From Liolophura sinensis (Eukaryota > Mollusca > Polyplacophora > Chitonida > Chitonidae), in the NCBI RefSeq assembly GCF_032854445.1, contig NC_088302.1:10351338-10415337 (forward strand): 64,000 bases of DNA, written 5' to 3'. The notes under the pieces are model-generated. The model saw only the letters and a program-made list of their open reading frames with translations. It was not told where the DNA came from and made no database searches. How positions within the stretch are numbered: the stretch's first letter is position 1; each line of letters starts with the position of its first letter. The translations under genes and the position numbers were made by a program. Positions 37,861 to 50,309 of the stretch are shown in pieces.

Positions 37861-38038
37861 TTAATCTTGGGGCTTCTGACGGTGTAACTCACAATGGACG
37901 TTATCACAGAAGAAGCCGAATGACTGCTCCATCTTCGTGATATCGGTGAGGTCCTTAAGCAGAGGAAGCTGGGGAGAGTACCGACACCAACCCAGCAAGG
38001 CTTCCACACAGCGTATGGCGCTACGGAAGCTACCGTCG
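37861..38038 (-). CDS. Terminal exon of an unrecognised minus-strand gene
   Basis: Read on the minus strand, the acceptor 'tattgttttctag' is followed by one base completing an Arg codon, then 58 codons from DGSFRSAIRCVEALLGW to QKPQD and a TAA stop. The segment is rich in regularly spaced Leu/Ala/Cys and looks helical, perhaps ARM/HEAT-like, but I do not recognise the family. Its phase (needs two bases before it) exactly fits the exon ending at 39008. CpG and codon usage look more coding-like than the flanks. The other open frame over the same DNA has no splice support. Confidence 0.6.
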
Positions 38039-38137
38039 CTAGAAAACAATAAGCAATATTTGTACTTTTATATGGTGAATACTGTGACATTGACAGTCTT
38101 CTCGTGGAATTCAATGGGGATCAATGCGTCCAAACAT

Positions 38138-38196
38138 TATTCGTATACCAAAAAGGACGATCCAGGTCAATAATCACAAGGCCAATTCCCAAAATG
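38138..38196 (+). repeat. Dispersed repeat family B, fragment in an intron
   Basis: 'attcgtataccaaaaaggac' then 'ggtcaataatcacaaggcca' matches 12519-12605 and 22650-22705. It lies in the intron between the two 3' exons of the minus-strand gene. Confidence 0.65.
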
Positions 38197-39007
38197 ACGT
38201 ATACCACAAACCACCAAAGGTACATTTTCCTCGAAATGGCGACTTGGGTCCAAGCTGGATTCACCATTGTTCTCTTCCAGTGCTTGAACAATACCTTGAA
38301 CTAATATATGTTCTGTTATCGCCAGTAAATTACCGATCTGCCCACAAAACGTCATCGCCAACGCAGGAAAGAACAACAGAGAACACAGCTTGAACCCTAG
38401 TTACATTTGGTGAGAAGATTTATCATTGCAGTTCAGTGAAACGAATAACCTAGGATTGGTTGTTCGAAAGTGTATTTGTTAATTCTGGCATTAAGTCATA
38501 TTTTATATCTAATATTCGAGCTGCATTCAGCAGTCAATATAACTCTCAAATGTCTAAGTATAACAGCAGCAGGTTTGCGTCATATTTAATATTGTAACCC
38601 AAAAATTAACCCAAATATTTTTTGGTTAAATACAAATCTGAAGACTTAAATTAAGTTAAATCTGGTATTAAGTCTTAAAACAATTTTGAACGACCGGGCC
38701 CTGATTCCTAATCGTATAATGGAGCAAGAACATAAACAAAAATTTTCAAAGCTCGAATATTAAAAACTTGCATTCGTTGGTCTGCATTTGATTAGAAACT
38801 ACTGATTAATATCAATACCAAACACTTAAAAATTATACTTTTCGGCAAAAGGCAATGAAATATATAATAAAAAGTCTTGAGAGAAAATGGGTTTATGTCG
38901 TCCATTACGCCAGCCACTTTTGTTTCGTTGAAGTCAAACACTTAGCAGCTGTCTGAGACCATTTAGGTAATATCGATTTGTACTTCAGGCTGCTCTCCGT
39001 GACTCAC

Positions 39008-39167
39008 CGACATCTGGCTCTGACAGCATCAAGGTCTTCCCCCGCCGTCACCAGCTGATTGGCGTCAGGGCCTCGAAGAGGGTCCAGGCAGGTGAACAGG
39101 GCTTTAACAACATCCGGGGGACACACGGCCCCACCCACAACCTCGTGTAATAAGCCCAGGACGTACA
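39008..39167 (-). CDS. Internal exon of the unrecognised minus-strand gene
   Basis: Minus-strand acceptor 'gcaccatccag' and donor 'tgtcg|gtgagt', a near-perfect consensus. The peptide runs YVLGLLHEVVGGAVCPPDVV, then KALFTCLDPLRGPDANQLV and ends AVRARC. It enters with two bases of a split codon and leaves with two, matching the exon at 41655-41728 (leaves one base) upstream and the terminal exon (starts with one base) downstream. Three independent phase matches make chance unlikely. Product unknown. Confidence 0.6.
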
Positions 39168-41654
39168 CTGGATGGTGCAATGAAAATATTGTACACTGAC
39201 AATGAGCATAATCAAAAAAACAGCCATGTGCAATAGTTTTTGCATACATTCAGTTATAAAATGAACAAATTGCGAGTGCATGGTGTATATGATTCTTTCT
39301 CAAAACGATAATCACAGTTTAATACAACACACTAAAAATATATGTTACATTTTTTAACATATCTCTGTTACAGTATAGAAACACGATCTGATGTTTATTC
39401 CTAAAAAAAACTATGCTCAGAATCTGACTAGAGATTTGTGTTTATTATAGCTAAAGTATTGTTTGGTAAACATGTCACTTTTCCAGTTTTATAAGTAATG
39501 ACAGGTGAGCTTGATAATTAATGAATATTCGCTTTTAACAATGAAATGTTTGGCTTAACGTAGCCTTCAAAACACCAATACATTTACTAAACACATCAAA
39601 CGTTAACTTTTATCAACCTAAATAAATATTAATCTACAGAAGGAGCACAGGCGTAGCGAAAGGCGTACAATGACTAGGTTAATTGGTAATGATTGGTTTG
39701 GGGGAAGGTAATGGAGCGTAAACGTATACTTAACAAGCTTTTTGGCCTTGTACTAAATCACAGAAGCTGTACCGCTCAAGTCGATACAGGCATAACTCTA
39801 ATGCTTGCTCGCCTGGTTCATGTGCCTACACTTAAATATTTCGAAAAATAATTGGGTATACCAACGTTGACTGAACCTAAACATTGACGTTAGACTGTAC
39901 TGTTAGATTAGAAATTCGTTCACACATGCTATCGGTAGTCAATATAACAACAGCACTCACAAGGATCAAATGTGAAAGAAGAGCATTGGATACTCGTTAT
40001 CAGCTACCATATTTTAACCTTGATATTTTCCGAACTATAACAGCGGCATTAAAATATGATAGGTTTTCTACAGTTTTACGAGAAAAAGAATGTCAATTTG
40101 TTGCACCTAGGCAACGTCCCAGACACATTAAATTTCTTCAAGGTGCAATTGTTCGCAAGTGTATTAGCAGTTAGGACCGGTATTAGATTTAATCTATAGC
40201 CAAAGTGCCATTTCTTTATGATTATTATGGTGAAACTGTTATCAGAATTTAAGCGGGTCTCCATTTCCAATACATATTTGAGCAATGGGCCCCAGGCTAT
40301 CAATAGAACAGGATTCTCTATAGCATCTGATAGCGAAGCTGATAAAAAGAGATTCTGAAGGGAATGGTGCATGTAACAAAAGACTACGCAACGCAATATT
40401 ATGAAATTCTGCCCTAGAAATGTTCTCCTCGACAGATTTTAACATAGCCATAATAAGATATAGTCATGCATTGTTCATTTTATCTTTGCAAATTCATCTT
40501 TACAATTCTTCATCCTCATATTCCACATGCTGGTGATATAAATTATCATAATTATAAATATATAATATTCATCTAAAAGTTTAGTTTGATAACAATTCGT
40601 GAAACAAAGTATTTACCCATCTCAGTCATAACTTTCCAACTGGCATACCATAACCTCAGTTTAATCTTCACTGTCCTTCACCATAAGAAAACACGAGCGT
40701 GATGTGGAAAGCGTAAAGGTCTAATTAAGAATATTCTGTGAAGATATCACTGTAATTTACATCTCACACAAGCTTGGTTACATGAGATTTAGACTGATTG
40801 GAATCAGTCAAAGTATTTTTGGAAGCTAAACACGTTAAGGAAATGTTCAATCTAATACTTCTGATAAGAAGATACTCCTGGAAGATATCAGACTTATTGT
40901 GAAAGAATTTATTCTGTAACGTATAATTGACTTTTCTCGCATCGTTACACGCGGTTACAGCTTGGTTTCACACCATTTAGGCATGAAGTCTTGAAGTTCG
41001 ACACGTTCTGGTATAAAGACGTACCCTGACGATATAAGACTGCCTATTGTATTAAAGTTAGCACGGGATATGTCCGCAAGCATGTGCCAAGCAATCCATG
41101 GCCGCGGTACCAATTACATCTGCGGAGATTTAGAAAAGACGCGTTACAAAGAAGATCGATTTAAGTATTGGTTGGATGATATGGAATAGAACCGCATAAA
41201 AAATACAGCAATGCATGCTTGGTTGTCGTAAATTACCGCCTATAATCTATAGCAAAAAGACTAGACCTATGTAAGAAGTTCAGCTTGTGTGAAAGATTCT
41301 GTAGTAAAATAGCATACCTGTCACTAACAAGAGACGGTACAAGAAGCTCGGGTAAACATCCATGTCATCTCTGTTCACTGTCTGAGATAGGGAGGGTTAG
41401 AGCACCTGGTTAGCTGTCATCGGGTCGAGCCCCGAGTCCCTCGCGAAGAATCGTCTGATTGCTCGCCTCCGAGGTACATCCGGCGAGAACTGAAGCTAGG
41501 CAGTGTCTGGCCAAATTACACGCATTGTTGGTAGATTAAATAAGGCCGTGATGGCGCGGATCGATCTGGAGGAGTGAGAGCCTTCCGACATTCCCTTCTC
41601 CGCCTCTCGGATGATGTCTACAACACTCTACCAAATAATTGATTGTGGAATTAC

Positions 41655-41728
41655 CATCGCCCCCTTGTTTGATTGCATTGTAAATCCAATCATTCACTGG
41701 CTTCCTTCCTTCATTTAGTAGGTCTCGT
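41655..41728 (-). CDS. Probable upstream exon of the unrecognised minus-strand gene
   Basis: Minus-strand acceptor 'tttcatttcacag' and donor 'cgatg|gtaatt'. It encodes 24 whole codons, RDLLNEGRKPVNDWIYNAI and KQGGD, with one base left over that joins the next exon as a Val codon. It requires an upstream exon ending in phase 2, which I did not find with confidence. Somewhat weaker evidence than the two downstream exons because the donor is less canonical. Confidence 0.5.
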
Positions 41729-43120
41729 CTGTGAAATGAAACGCCACCAGAGAGGATGTCAATATATTGAGACAAATATCCATTGGAACAAGTAAGATAA
41801 TCCCCGTTCCAAAAGGCGACCCAAATGGAACAACGACAAAAGGGTTTTTCAACGACAGACCCGGGTCTACCTTCACGAGATTCGACGTGGGATGTTCATG
41901 CCCTAACCAACAAAATCAATCAAATAGCCTGTTCAGACAGAAGGGAAAAAAAGCATACTTTTTTTGTTATAAATATGCATTTGCTTTGTTAATACCAAAG
42001 GTTTTGTTCTCAAGCAAGTTGGAATAATTGATGCACGTTGTCTATGACATTTGGATAGAGTAGAATGACCTATTTGCCGAAATGAGATATGACTAGGAAA
42101 TTGCTACAAGCATCAAAAGCAGGGAATTCATCCCATGAATAATTCCAGCAGATAAGCCGAGACAACGCTGTACAGATACTAACACTATGATGTATGAATA
42201 CAATCCAAGTATCTGTTGAGATCTGCGCCATACATTTGTCACTGCATCCCACAAGTTACATCTCACAATTAAATGTTACATTTGAATCTGATGTAAATCT
42301 TAGGCAAGGGTAATAAGGCAGCACAAATTATTTTGTATTTGCTCAGATAACTTTACTATATATGCACCTGAAATTATGGCTTTTCCCAGATATTAGCATC
42401 TAGTCCTTGCAACTCGAACTGACAGCCTTGGGAACGTGGAAACAGCGACAGCCGGCTTTATGTAATGAATTTTGATAATTGGCAGAAATAAGAGTTCTTG
42501 AATTAAGAGCGAATCTTCAAGTACCCAGATGGGTGGGACGTTGACAAGTTGTGAAAGGCTAACTTAACTACTTTGATCGATTTTTTCCAAAGTGAACGTG
42601 CTCTCACGGTTTCAAACTGCTATTGTTTGATAAATTACCTAGGGTCTTGGACATTTGCTGCTCATTTGCTGGATCATCGTATGAGGTAACTTTTGCAACA
42701 TTAATGCCCATTGTATCGCTTGAACGACAACGGACTAACAAAATACTCAACATACTTTTGTAGTGACAAGGCCCTCGTCAAGTGTTCAGTTTCAACAACA
42801 GTAAACTATTAACTGCAGCATTTCTCTAAATTCCTCCTTTCACTGTTTGGACAACTAGATGCAGTTTCAAAGGCCAAGGTCTGATACTGTATTCAGTCAG
42901 TGTCCAGGAAATGCTTTCTAGTCACATTATCTGCTTTCGATAATCTAAAGAACTCATTCAGTAGCTTTTAATATGGCGTTTCGTATCACTAAATATCCAC
43001 GTTGTCAAAGAGGTCAGTCAAGAAGTGAGCTTGTCGTGGAATCAAACCACAAACCGTCGTTTCACCTACTTTTCGACAGTAGTTGAGTTACAAAGTTTTT
43101 ACACTAAAAAAATTATTCTG
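41729..43120. other. No feature recognised
   Basis: Possible intron of the minus-strand gene; no exon or repeat seen. Confidence 0.4.
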
Positions 43121-43319
43121 TTAATTTTAACAGAAAGTCTGAAGACTTTATGATTCTAGAATGTATTCTGTTATTACAACACAAATTTCTGCCAAATCCT
43201 GTTACTTTAATTGAAACTTTATGTTGAATTAATAGAATATATGTGTTATATTTAACAGAACAAAACAAGAGTAGAATACATTCTAGCATCACCCAGGGAA
43301 CAGACTTTCTGTTAAAAAA
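43121..43319. mobile_element. Palindromic MITE-like element, family A, 199 bp
   Basis: The left arm 'ttaattttaacagaaagtct' and right arm 'gaacagactttctgttaaaa' are the same termini as the 25389-25596 element, and the centre shares 'atatgtgttatatttaacag'. Two copies 17.7 kb apart show that it is a dispersed family. Confidence 0.8.
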
Positions 43320-44847
43320 TAAAACAGATTAATTTTTTGACTTTATTCAAGAATCATCATTCAGAAATGCAGTTATTTATCGGTTTAAATCACCGACAGA
43401 CTGTAAGTTATTGAAAAGTTGTAAGTTGCTGAAAGGTTTAAGTTGCATAGTTTTACACACCATATGGTAAAGATTTTTAAATATACCCAAAATCAGTATT
43501 ATCACCTTATGTATACATCGCAGACCCTTTTTTATAATATAGGTAAACCTAGGATGTCAATTGCTGCTGTTACTTCAGGTTACGTGTGTTACACTACTTT
43601 AGAAGCTTACGCTCCAAAAGTAAGTCGCTGATTGCATTTCTGCGAGAGACTGGAATCCCCCTGGTATTTAATGAGTTTGCACCTGATCTCGCCATATGAT
43701 CCAACAGCTCCTGCTGAGCGAGTGTTCTACTTACTGGAAACAGTCTCCACCTACAAGCTGTGTTACCCACAATCCTGTGCGTCAGTAGGCTCAAATCACA
43801 GGGCCCCATGTGTTCATGCTGGCACATTCGGCAAAGCTGAGGCAATTAATATGCTGAACGTTGATATTTGTCTCTTGTCTGCCAGACAATGACTAATTAT
43901 GTTGCTGCTTCCAACTCCTGTGTGTTGAATAATGTTGTATATGGAGAGAAATCCTAGCATCGACTGTACCAAAAGATTTAGTATTATGTTACCCCAGTGG
44001 CCCATATTTTCACGTGTTTTAAATCTTGACATAACTCATGAAAACTTGTTTAAATGGTAGACAAAACCAAATATCTGACACTCATAAAAGTGTGATTTAG
44101 CACTATATAAAATGTCATTTGTTTAAGTGTCGCTATAGGCAACTATCAACCATGATGGACATCCCGGTTGCACAAATCACAAAAGAACTAAGAAAGTACA
44201 TATAAAGTAAAAAAAATTGTGGTCAGAATATATATCTGCACTTTGGGTTCACCTTATCCTATATCCAATGCTGTCATTTTATTAAACACTGTGGATATAG
44301 TATATTGATCTTTGATTTATTATGACACAGTAACTCGTATTTGTCACACAAAACTGTCGATATGAATTCGCATGTGGTGGGATATCTTTGATCTCCACGC
44401 AAACAATATATATTGCTTTCAAACTACAGTAATATTCTCCATAGTTTTCTTTATAATTGATGAACGACCTCCTGTAAGTGCTTTCTTCTGATCTATCACC
44501 ATAAAGTAGATCCATCAGGAATCTAGTCTCGTACATCTTCGTCTCTCTTGCGTTATTTGGCGTTGCAAATACACCAACGACACGACACAACGACGCCTAT
44601 TCAAACCGAAGACCTTAGTGATATTCTCTTTCGCTTATTGCTTTCGGCACGTGAGCTTGTTTGCTAGCAACAGAGACTTTTGTGCGCATGTCATGTGGCA
44701 CACATAAAATTAGAGTTCACTGACATGATGCGGCTTTTTACATGTATCAAGCTGTTTTGTCTTTGATAGTATAATTGTATATAAATGTACACGGGCATTA
44801 GATATTGTGGGATATCAAGGTGTTGCGTATTATAGTGACGACCTATG
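43320..44847. other. No gene established
   Basis: Open frames on both strands overlap at 43594-43892 with protein-like composition (plus: YDPTAPAERVFYLLETVS; minus: RTLAQQELLDHMARSG), but no splice pair or family supports either. The minus strand could hold a further exon of the unrecognised gene. Confidence 0.3.
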
Positions 44848-44940
44848 TCCGGTTTCCTTCCACCATAATGCTGGTCGCCGTCGTATAAGTGAAATGTTCT
44901 TCAGTACGGCGTAAAACCCCTAACAAATAAATAAATGAAA
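44848..44940 (+). mobile_element. V-SINE-like 3' end fragment
   Basis: 'ccggtttccttccaccataa', 'tgctggtcgccgtcgtataa', 'gtgaaatgttcttcagtacg' and 'gcgtaaaaccc' are followed by (AAAT)n. Only the conserved tail of the family is present. Confidence 0.85.
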
Positions 44941-45279
44941 TGCGTGTTGCTGCTGTTTTTCAGGTTAACTAGAAAACGCAGATCATATAGTCATCTTACA
45001 AAATATATAGCGATCCTTATTTCGTTACAGAATGTGTAGATGTGTTCATAAAACGTTGCCATACATTTGCAATTAATCAAAGTATTTTTCATAGTATAGT
45101 TTCTCCGAAAGTCTCTTTGTCAGTGACCACGTTGTTCAGCCCAAGAAAGAATGGTGGACTGATAGTGAACATGTCATAAGGTGAACTGGCGAATCCCTAG
45201 CGACATTTCCCAACAACATCGACACTTTCTTGGTACAAGAAACCCTGTCTGGCTCCAGCCACTGATCCAACACCGTAAT

Positions 45280-45770
45280 AGAATTACTCAAAAGTAGACG
45301 GGGTCTCTAGGATACGCTCCCCCGGCGGAACGCCTAATGAACGGCCCCGTGCAGTAGATGGGCTGAGAAATTGCCATTGCCAGCCTTTCTGGACGTGAAT
45401 CAGATTAAATGACAGGAGCATAAAGCGGGCCCGGGTTTGAATATGTCCCCCTTTATGCAAGAGGAAATTGAATTCTGCAAGGTGGAAATCATCGGGTGTA
45501 AAATAAAGAGTTTTATTGAGCGTCTCAGATTGATCGGTCTGTTGATTTATAACGCGACATTTGTAACCTCAGACGTAAACGTCAGCCAATATTGAGCGAG
45601 CTACAGTTACAAGAGGCTTGGATCTGGCGCCATGCTGCTACACGGGCGCCTGACATTACAATGTTGGAGAGTTTATTAACCCACATTTGAAGATTCCCAT
45701 GTCGGCCTAACACATTCTGCAGATCTGCTGGCTGATTTGACAATGAATAACATCATTAATTACACAATGA
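45280..45770. promoter_or_regulatory. Candidate conserved regulatory block
   Basis: A GC-balanced stretch without repeats or open coding frame, dense in sites resembling homeodomain and POU sites (gcataaagcg, ctttatgcaa, gttttattgag, gatttataac, atcattaattac). Such composition is typical of developmental enhancers conserved between related species. No alignment is available, so this is inference from composition. Confidence 0.25.
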
Positions 45771-46164
45771 AAGAATCATTTATTCTGTCTTTTTAATAGG
45801 TTATAATTGTTGCTTCTCTGAATAGGTGACAGCAGAAAAACCCCCAAGGCCCTAAAAATTATATTGACTATTATCTCATTGGGTGAAGAAACGATCCACT
45901 ATGATGGATTTATCCCTAGTTTAAATCACAAGCACTTCGTCTGTTAACGTAGCCCGGAGATTTGAAACCTCTGTGGCATCTCTGCATCTTTCGAAAAACT
46001 CACTAAATGTAAAATACCGTTAATGGCTATGTTCACGTCCCCTCGATGATCTTTACATAACAAAGTATCGTATCAACTCCAAAAAAGGAATTAAGCAAAA
46101 AACAAATATCTAATAACTATGTATCGTCTAATCCCTTTCACCGAATTGCTACATTCATGTACGA

Positions 46165-46441
46165 TTTACTTATTTATTTATTTATTTATTTATTTATTTG
46201 ATTGTGTTGTACGCCGTACTAAAGAATGTTTCACTTATACGATTGTGGCCAGCATCATGGTGGGAGGAAATCGGGCAAAGCCTGGGGGAAACCCACGACT
46301 ATCCGTAGGTTGCTGGCAGACCTTCCCAGCACGAAAACGGCATGTACTGAACTTGAACTTACAGAGACCGCATTTGGGAGAGGCTCCAGGGTCATTGCGT
46401 CGCTCTGGCGTGTTATCCCCTCGGTCACGGAGGCCCCTTAA
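46165..46441 (-). mobile_element. V-SINE-like element, full length, inverted, with long (TTTA)n tail
   Basis: The plus strand starts with about eight 'ttta' units, then 'gtacgccgtactaaagaatg', 'cagcatcatggtgggaggaa', 'gggggaaacccacgactatc', 'gaacttgaacttacagag' and 'gagaggctccagggtcat', ending 'ctcggtcacggaggcccct', the complement of a tRNA-like head. One of the most intact copies. Confidence 0.88.
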
Positions 46442-47966
46442 TGCACCATGATGGCCACGTACCGATGAGTTTCGCCTTTCGACGACAAAACGCGCTTATC
46501 AGAAGTGTGTGGTATAGACATTTTCAGGCCCTAACCCATTTAGTCGTCCAACGACAGCCGCTGAGAGGAAGGCCATGAAGACATCGTAAAGCATTTTGTC
46601 GTCGGGCAACATTTCGCATTGTAGGTAAAGACAGCATCTGCTTTGATCCAATTTGTTACCCTAAATCACCAGTCTTATCAACACCAGATGAGTTTTGGTC
46701 CCGGTTTGAAAATTAATGCATATATGTATGCTAGGAATTTACAACTGTTTTGTCATATATCAAAAATAATGGCTATGGGGAATAAACCTAGCTGTTCTGT
46801 CGTGATGAGTTCGGGATTTTCGGGACATACATCCACCAATGAGCAAGGGCAACACAGCGGTTGTTGACGATTGTCACGCAGTTCTATATCCACGATAATG
46901 GATACTCTATACCGAATATTCCCGTCGGGTATTCATGGGAAACCATTGCGCTTCCTGGATTGGCCAGTCTTATCTGTCGAAGAGTCTTGTAAAACCATAG
47001 GGCTTACCTCGTAATCGACTGTCTTTCTTGACATGACCCTTTCCGATTGGGTTAAAGTGTTAGTACCTGATCCTTTGACCAACACCAGATATGGTGCACT
47101 TTACACATGCACATGCACTTTCAATCATTCCTGTTGTGTTATTGTCACTTCCTGTTATTGTCACTTTTGTCGGGGTAATATGACTAACTCACCGAAAACA
47201 TAGTTTTAAAATGTGTTGACATTGTATAAAATTGTCTAATGATTTTAAAATAGATGAAACTTTTACGTTGTATTAATCTCTTTCACGTTTCCTGCTGTCG
47301 TTTCTGTCATTCGTTTCAAAGGCTAAATGAGGCATATAATTATGTGACGCGTACATGTACGTTCATGTGCCTTCACATAATGTACTGTAGCGAATCACTC
47401 TAAAACGTACTGACTACCAGAAGATGAGAATCAATAATTCAATCAGAGTCACAACAGGTTTCGTCCGCAGACTGATGAGTTTTCGCGACATTGCCAAATC
47501 CCAAACACATAGATGCCTTTCATTTCGTTTGAAAATGAATTTTGGAAAAGACCCTAAATCAACTATATCTGTTGCTAAGCCTCGTATTTCTGAGCCAGTA
47601 TGGTTCTTTGAAGTTCGTCTGCTGAAAGAGGAATTTAATTCATAGATCTCCCCAGTTGGACATAAGCTCCAATTTTTCTATAGGTCTTTCCTGCGTGGAT
47701 CTAGTTTGAACTATTTCAGACCTAAAGGTTTTCATCATTTCCCCGGGGGCGTTCTCTGGAGACAACAACACAAATGATTTTACTAGAGCTAACACTGTAC
47801 CTCGCTAAGGTACATTGTATTCATACGTTCTTCACCCCAGCCCTCAATAGGAGTGCCAGTGTAAATGACCATATTATGGAGAGTAAAACCGGAAGTGCGA
47901 CCAATGGCAAATGGCCACACGTAACAGAAGAAATTCTGGCCTCTTGTTACTTTTATTATTTGAGTT
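46442..47966. other. No feature recognised
   Basis: Unique-looking DNA with short chance frames only. Confidence 0.45.
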
Positions 47967-50140
47967 ATGGTTTTATTCCTCCCACTCCCACACCCGTTAG
48001 CACCATGGTTTTAATCCTCCACTCCCACTCCTGTTAGCACCATGGTTTTATTCCACCCATTCCCACCCCCGTTAGCACCAATGGTTTTAATCCTCCCACT
48101 CCCACTCCTGTAAGCACCATGGTTTTATTCCTCCCACTCCCACATCCGTTAGCACCCATGGTTTTATTCCTCCCACTCCCACACCGGTTAGCACCATGGT
48201 TTTATTCATCCCATTCCCACCCCCGTTAGCACCATGGTTTTATTCCTCCCACTCCCACTCCTCTTAGCACCATGGTTTTAATCCTCCCCACTCCCACATC
48301 CGTTAGCAACATGGTTTTATTCCTCCCACTCCCACCACCGTTAGCACCAAGGTTTTAATCCTCCCACTCCCACTCCTGTAAGCACCATGGTTTTATTCCT
48401 CCCACTCCCACCAACGTTAGCACCAAGGTTTTAATCCTCCCACTCCCACTCCTGTAAGCACCATGGTTTTATTCCTCCACTCCCACCACCGTTAGCACCA
48501 TGGTTTTAATCCTCCCACTCCCACTCCCTGTAAGCACATGGTTTTATTCCTCCCACTCCCACCACCGTTAGCACCAAGGTTTTAATCCTCCCACTCCCCA
48601 CTCCTGTAAGCACCATGGTTTTATGCCTCCCACTCCCACCACCGTTAGCACCAAGGTTTTAATCCCCCCACTCCCACTCCTGTAAGCACCACGGTTTTAT
48701 TCCTCCCACTCCCACCACCGTTAGCACCAAGGTTTTAATCCTCCCACTCCCACTCCTGTAAGCACCATGGTTTTATTCCTCCCACTCCCACTCCTGTTAG
48801 CACCAAGGTTTTAATCCTCCCACTCCCACTCCTGTAAGCACCATGGTTTTATTCCTCCCACTCCCACCACCGTTTGCACCAAGGTTTTAATCCTCCCACT
48901 CCCACTCCTGTAAGCACCATGGTTTTATTCCTCCCACTCCCACCACCGTTTGCACCAAGGTTTTAATCCCCCCACTCCCACTCCTGTAAGCACCATGGTT
49001 TATTCCTCCCACTCCCACTCCTGTAAGCACCATGGTTTTATTCCTCCCACTCCCAACACCGGTTAGCACCATGGTTTTATTCCTCCACTCCCACTCCTGT
49101 AAGCACCATGGTTTTATGCCTCCCACTCCCACCACCGTTAGCACCATGGTTTTATTCCTCCCACTCCCACTCCTGTTAGCACCCATGGTTTTATTCCTCC
49201 CACTCCCATTCCTGTTAGCACCATGGTTTTATTCCTCTCACTCCCATCCCCGTTAGCACCATGGCTTTATTCCTCCCACTCCCACTCCTCTTAGCAACCA
49301 TGCTTTTTATTCCTCCCACTCCCATCCCCGTTAGCACCATGGTTTTAATCCTCCCACTCCCACCACCGTTAGCACCATGGTTTTATTCCTCCCACTCCCA
49401 CTCCTGTAAGCACCAAGGTTTTTATTCCTCCCACTCCCACCACCGTTAGCACCATGGTTTTAATCCCCCCACTCCCACTCCTGTAAGCACCATGGTTTTA
49501 TTCCTCCTACTCCCACACCGGTTAGCACCATGGTTTTATTCCTCCCACTCCCACTCCTGTAAGCACCATGGTTTTATGCCTCCCACTCCCACCACCGTTA
49601 GCACCATGGTTTTATTCCTCCCACTCCCATTCCTGTTAGCACCATGGTTTTATTCCTCTCACTCCCATCCCCGTTAGCACCATGGTTTTATTCCTCCCAC
49701 TCCCACTCCTGTTAGCACCAAGGTTTTATTCCTCCCACTCCCACTCCTGTCAGCACCATGGTTTTAATCCTCCCACACCCACTCCTGTTAGCACCATGGT
49801 TTTAATCCTCCCACTCCCACTCCTGTAAGCACCATGGTTTTATTCCTCCCACTCCCACCCCCGTTAGCACCATGGTTTTATTCCTCCCACTCCCACACCG
49901 GTTAGCACCATGGTTTTATTCCTCCCACTCCCACACCCGTTAGCACCAAGGTTTTATTCCTCCCACTCCCACTCCTGTAAGCACCATGCTTTTATTCCTC
50001 CCACTACCACTCCTGTTAGCACCATGCTTTTATTCCTCCCCACTCCCACCACCGTTAGCACCAAGGTTTTATTCCTCCCACTCTCATCCCCGTTGCACCA
50101 TGGTTTTATTCGTCTCACTCCCATCCCCGTTAGCACTATA
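47967..50140 (+). repeat. 38-bp minisatellite array, about 57 units
   Basis: The consensus unit is 'cctcccactcccactcctgt' plus 'aagcaccatggttttatt', with variants (cacc / cccc / ctcc; gtaag / gttag; ttatt / ttaat). In the middle, two unit types alternate ('..ctcctgtaagcaccatgg' and '..ccaccgttagcaccaagg'), giving a 76-bp dimer. A longer block near 49060-49260 is repeated near 49500-49690. Because 38 is not a multiple of 3, the many short open frames across it are artefacts. The complementary strand is G-rich (gtgggagtgggagg). Confidence 0.97.
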
Positions 50141-50309
50141 GTTTGAACAGAATGACCCCATACAAATACAGTAATATTAATTGTAAATTATTATACGTAG
50201 CTGGTCTAAAATTACACAAATGCTGTATTGTCGTCACATATAAGTCTTTCCAAGATCAAAACTTCGTCTTTAATTATAAACATGTGGTGTATATGCACGT
50301 ACACATGGA

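Noticed and set aside
39884-40451. Opposed frames of 70-106 codons as further exons of the minus-strand gene
   Set aside because: No acceptor/donor pair with the required phase could be found.
41395-41455. tRNA-like 'gggtcgagccccgagtcc'
   Set aside because: A box-B-like stretch, but no convincing box A, acceptor stem or anticodon arm.
47967-50140. CRISPR-like regular repeats
   Set aside because: There are no spacers: units abut directly and differ by point changes. The host is an intron-bearing animal. It is a minisatellite.
48887-50146. Series of repetitive open frames, for example VLFLPLPTPVS
   Set aside because: They shift frame with each unit because the 38-base unit is not a multiple of three. 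Artefacts of the array.
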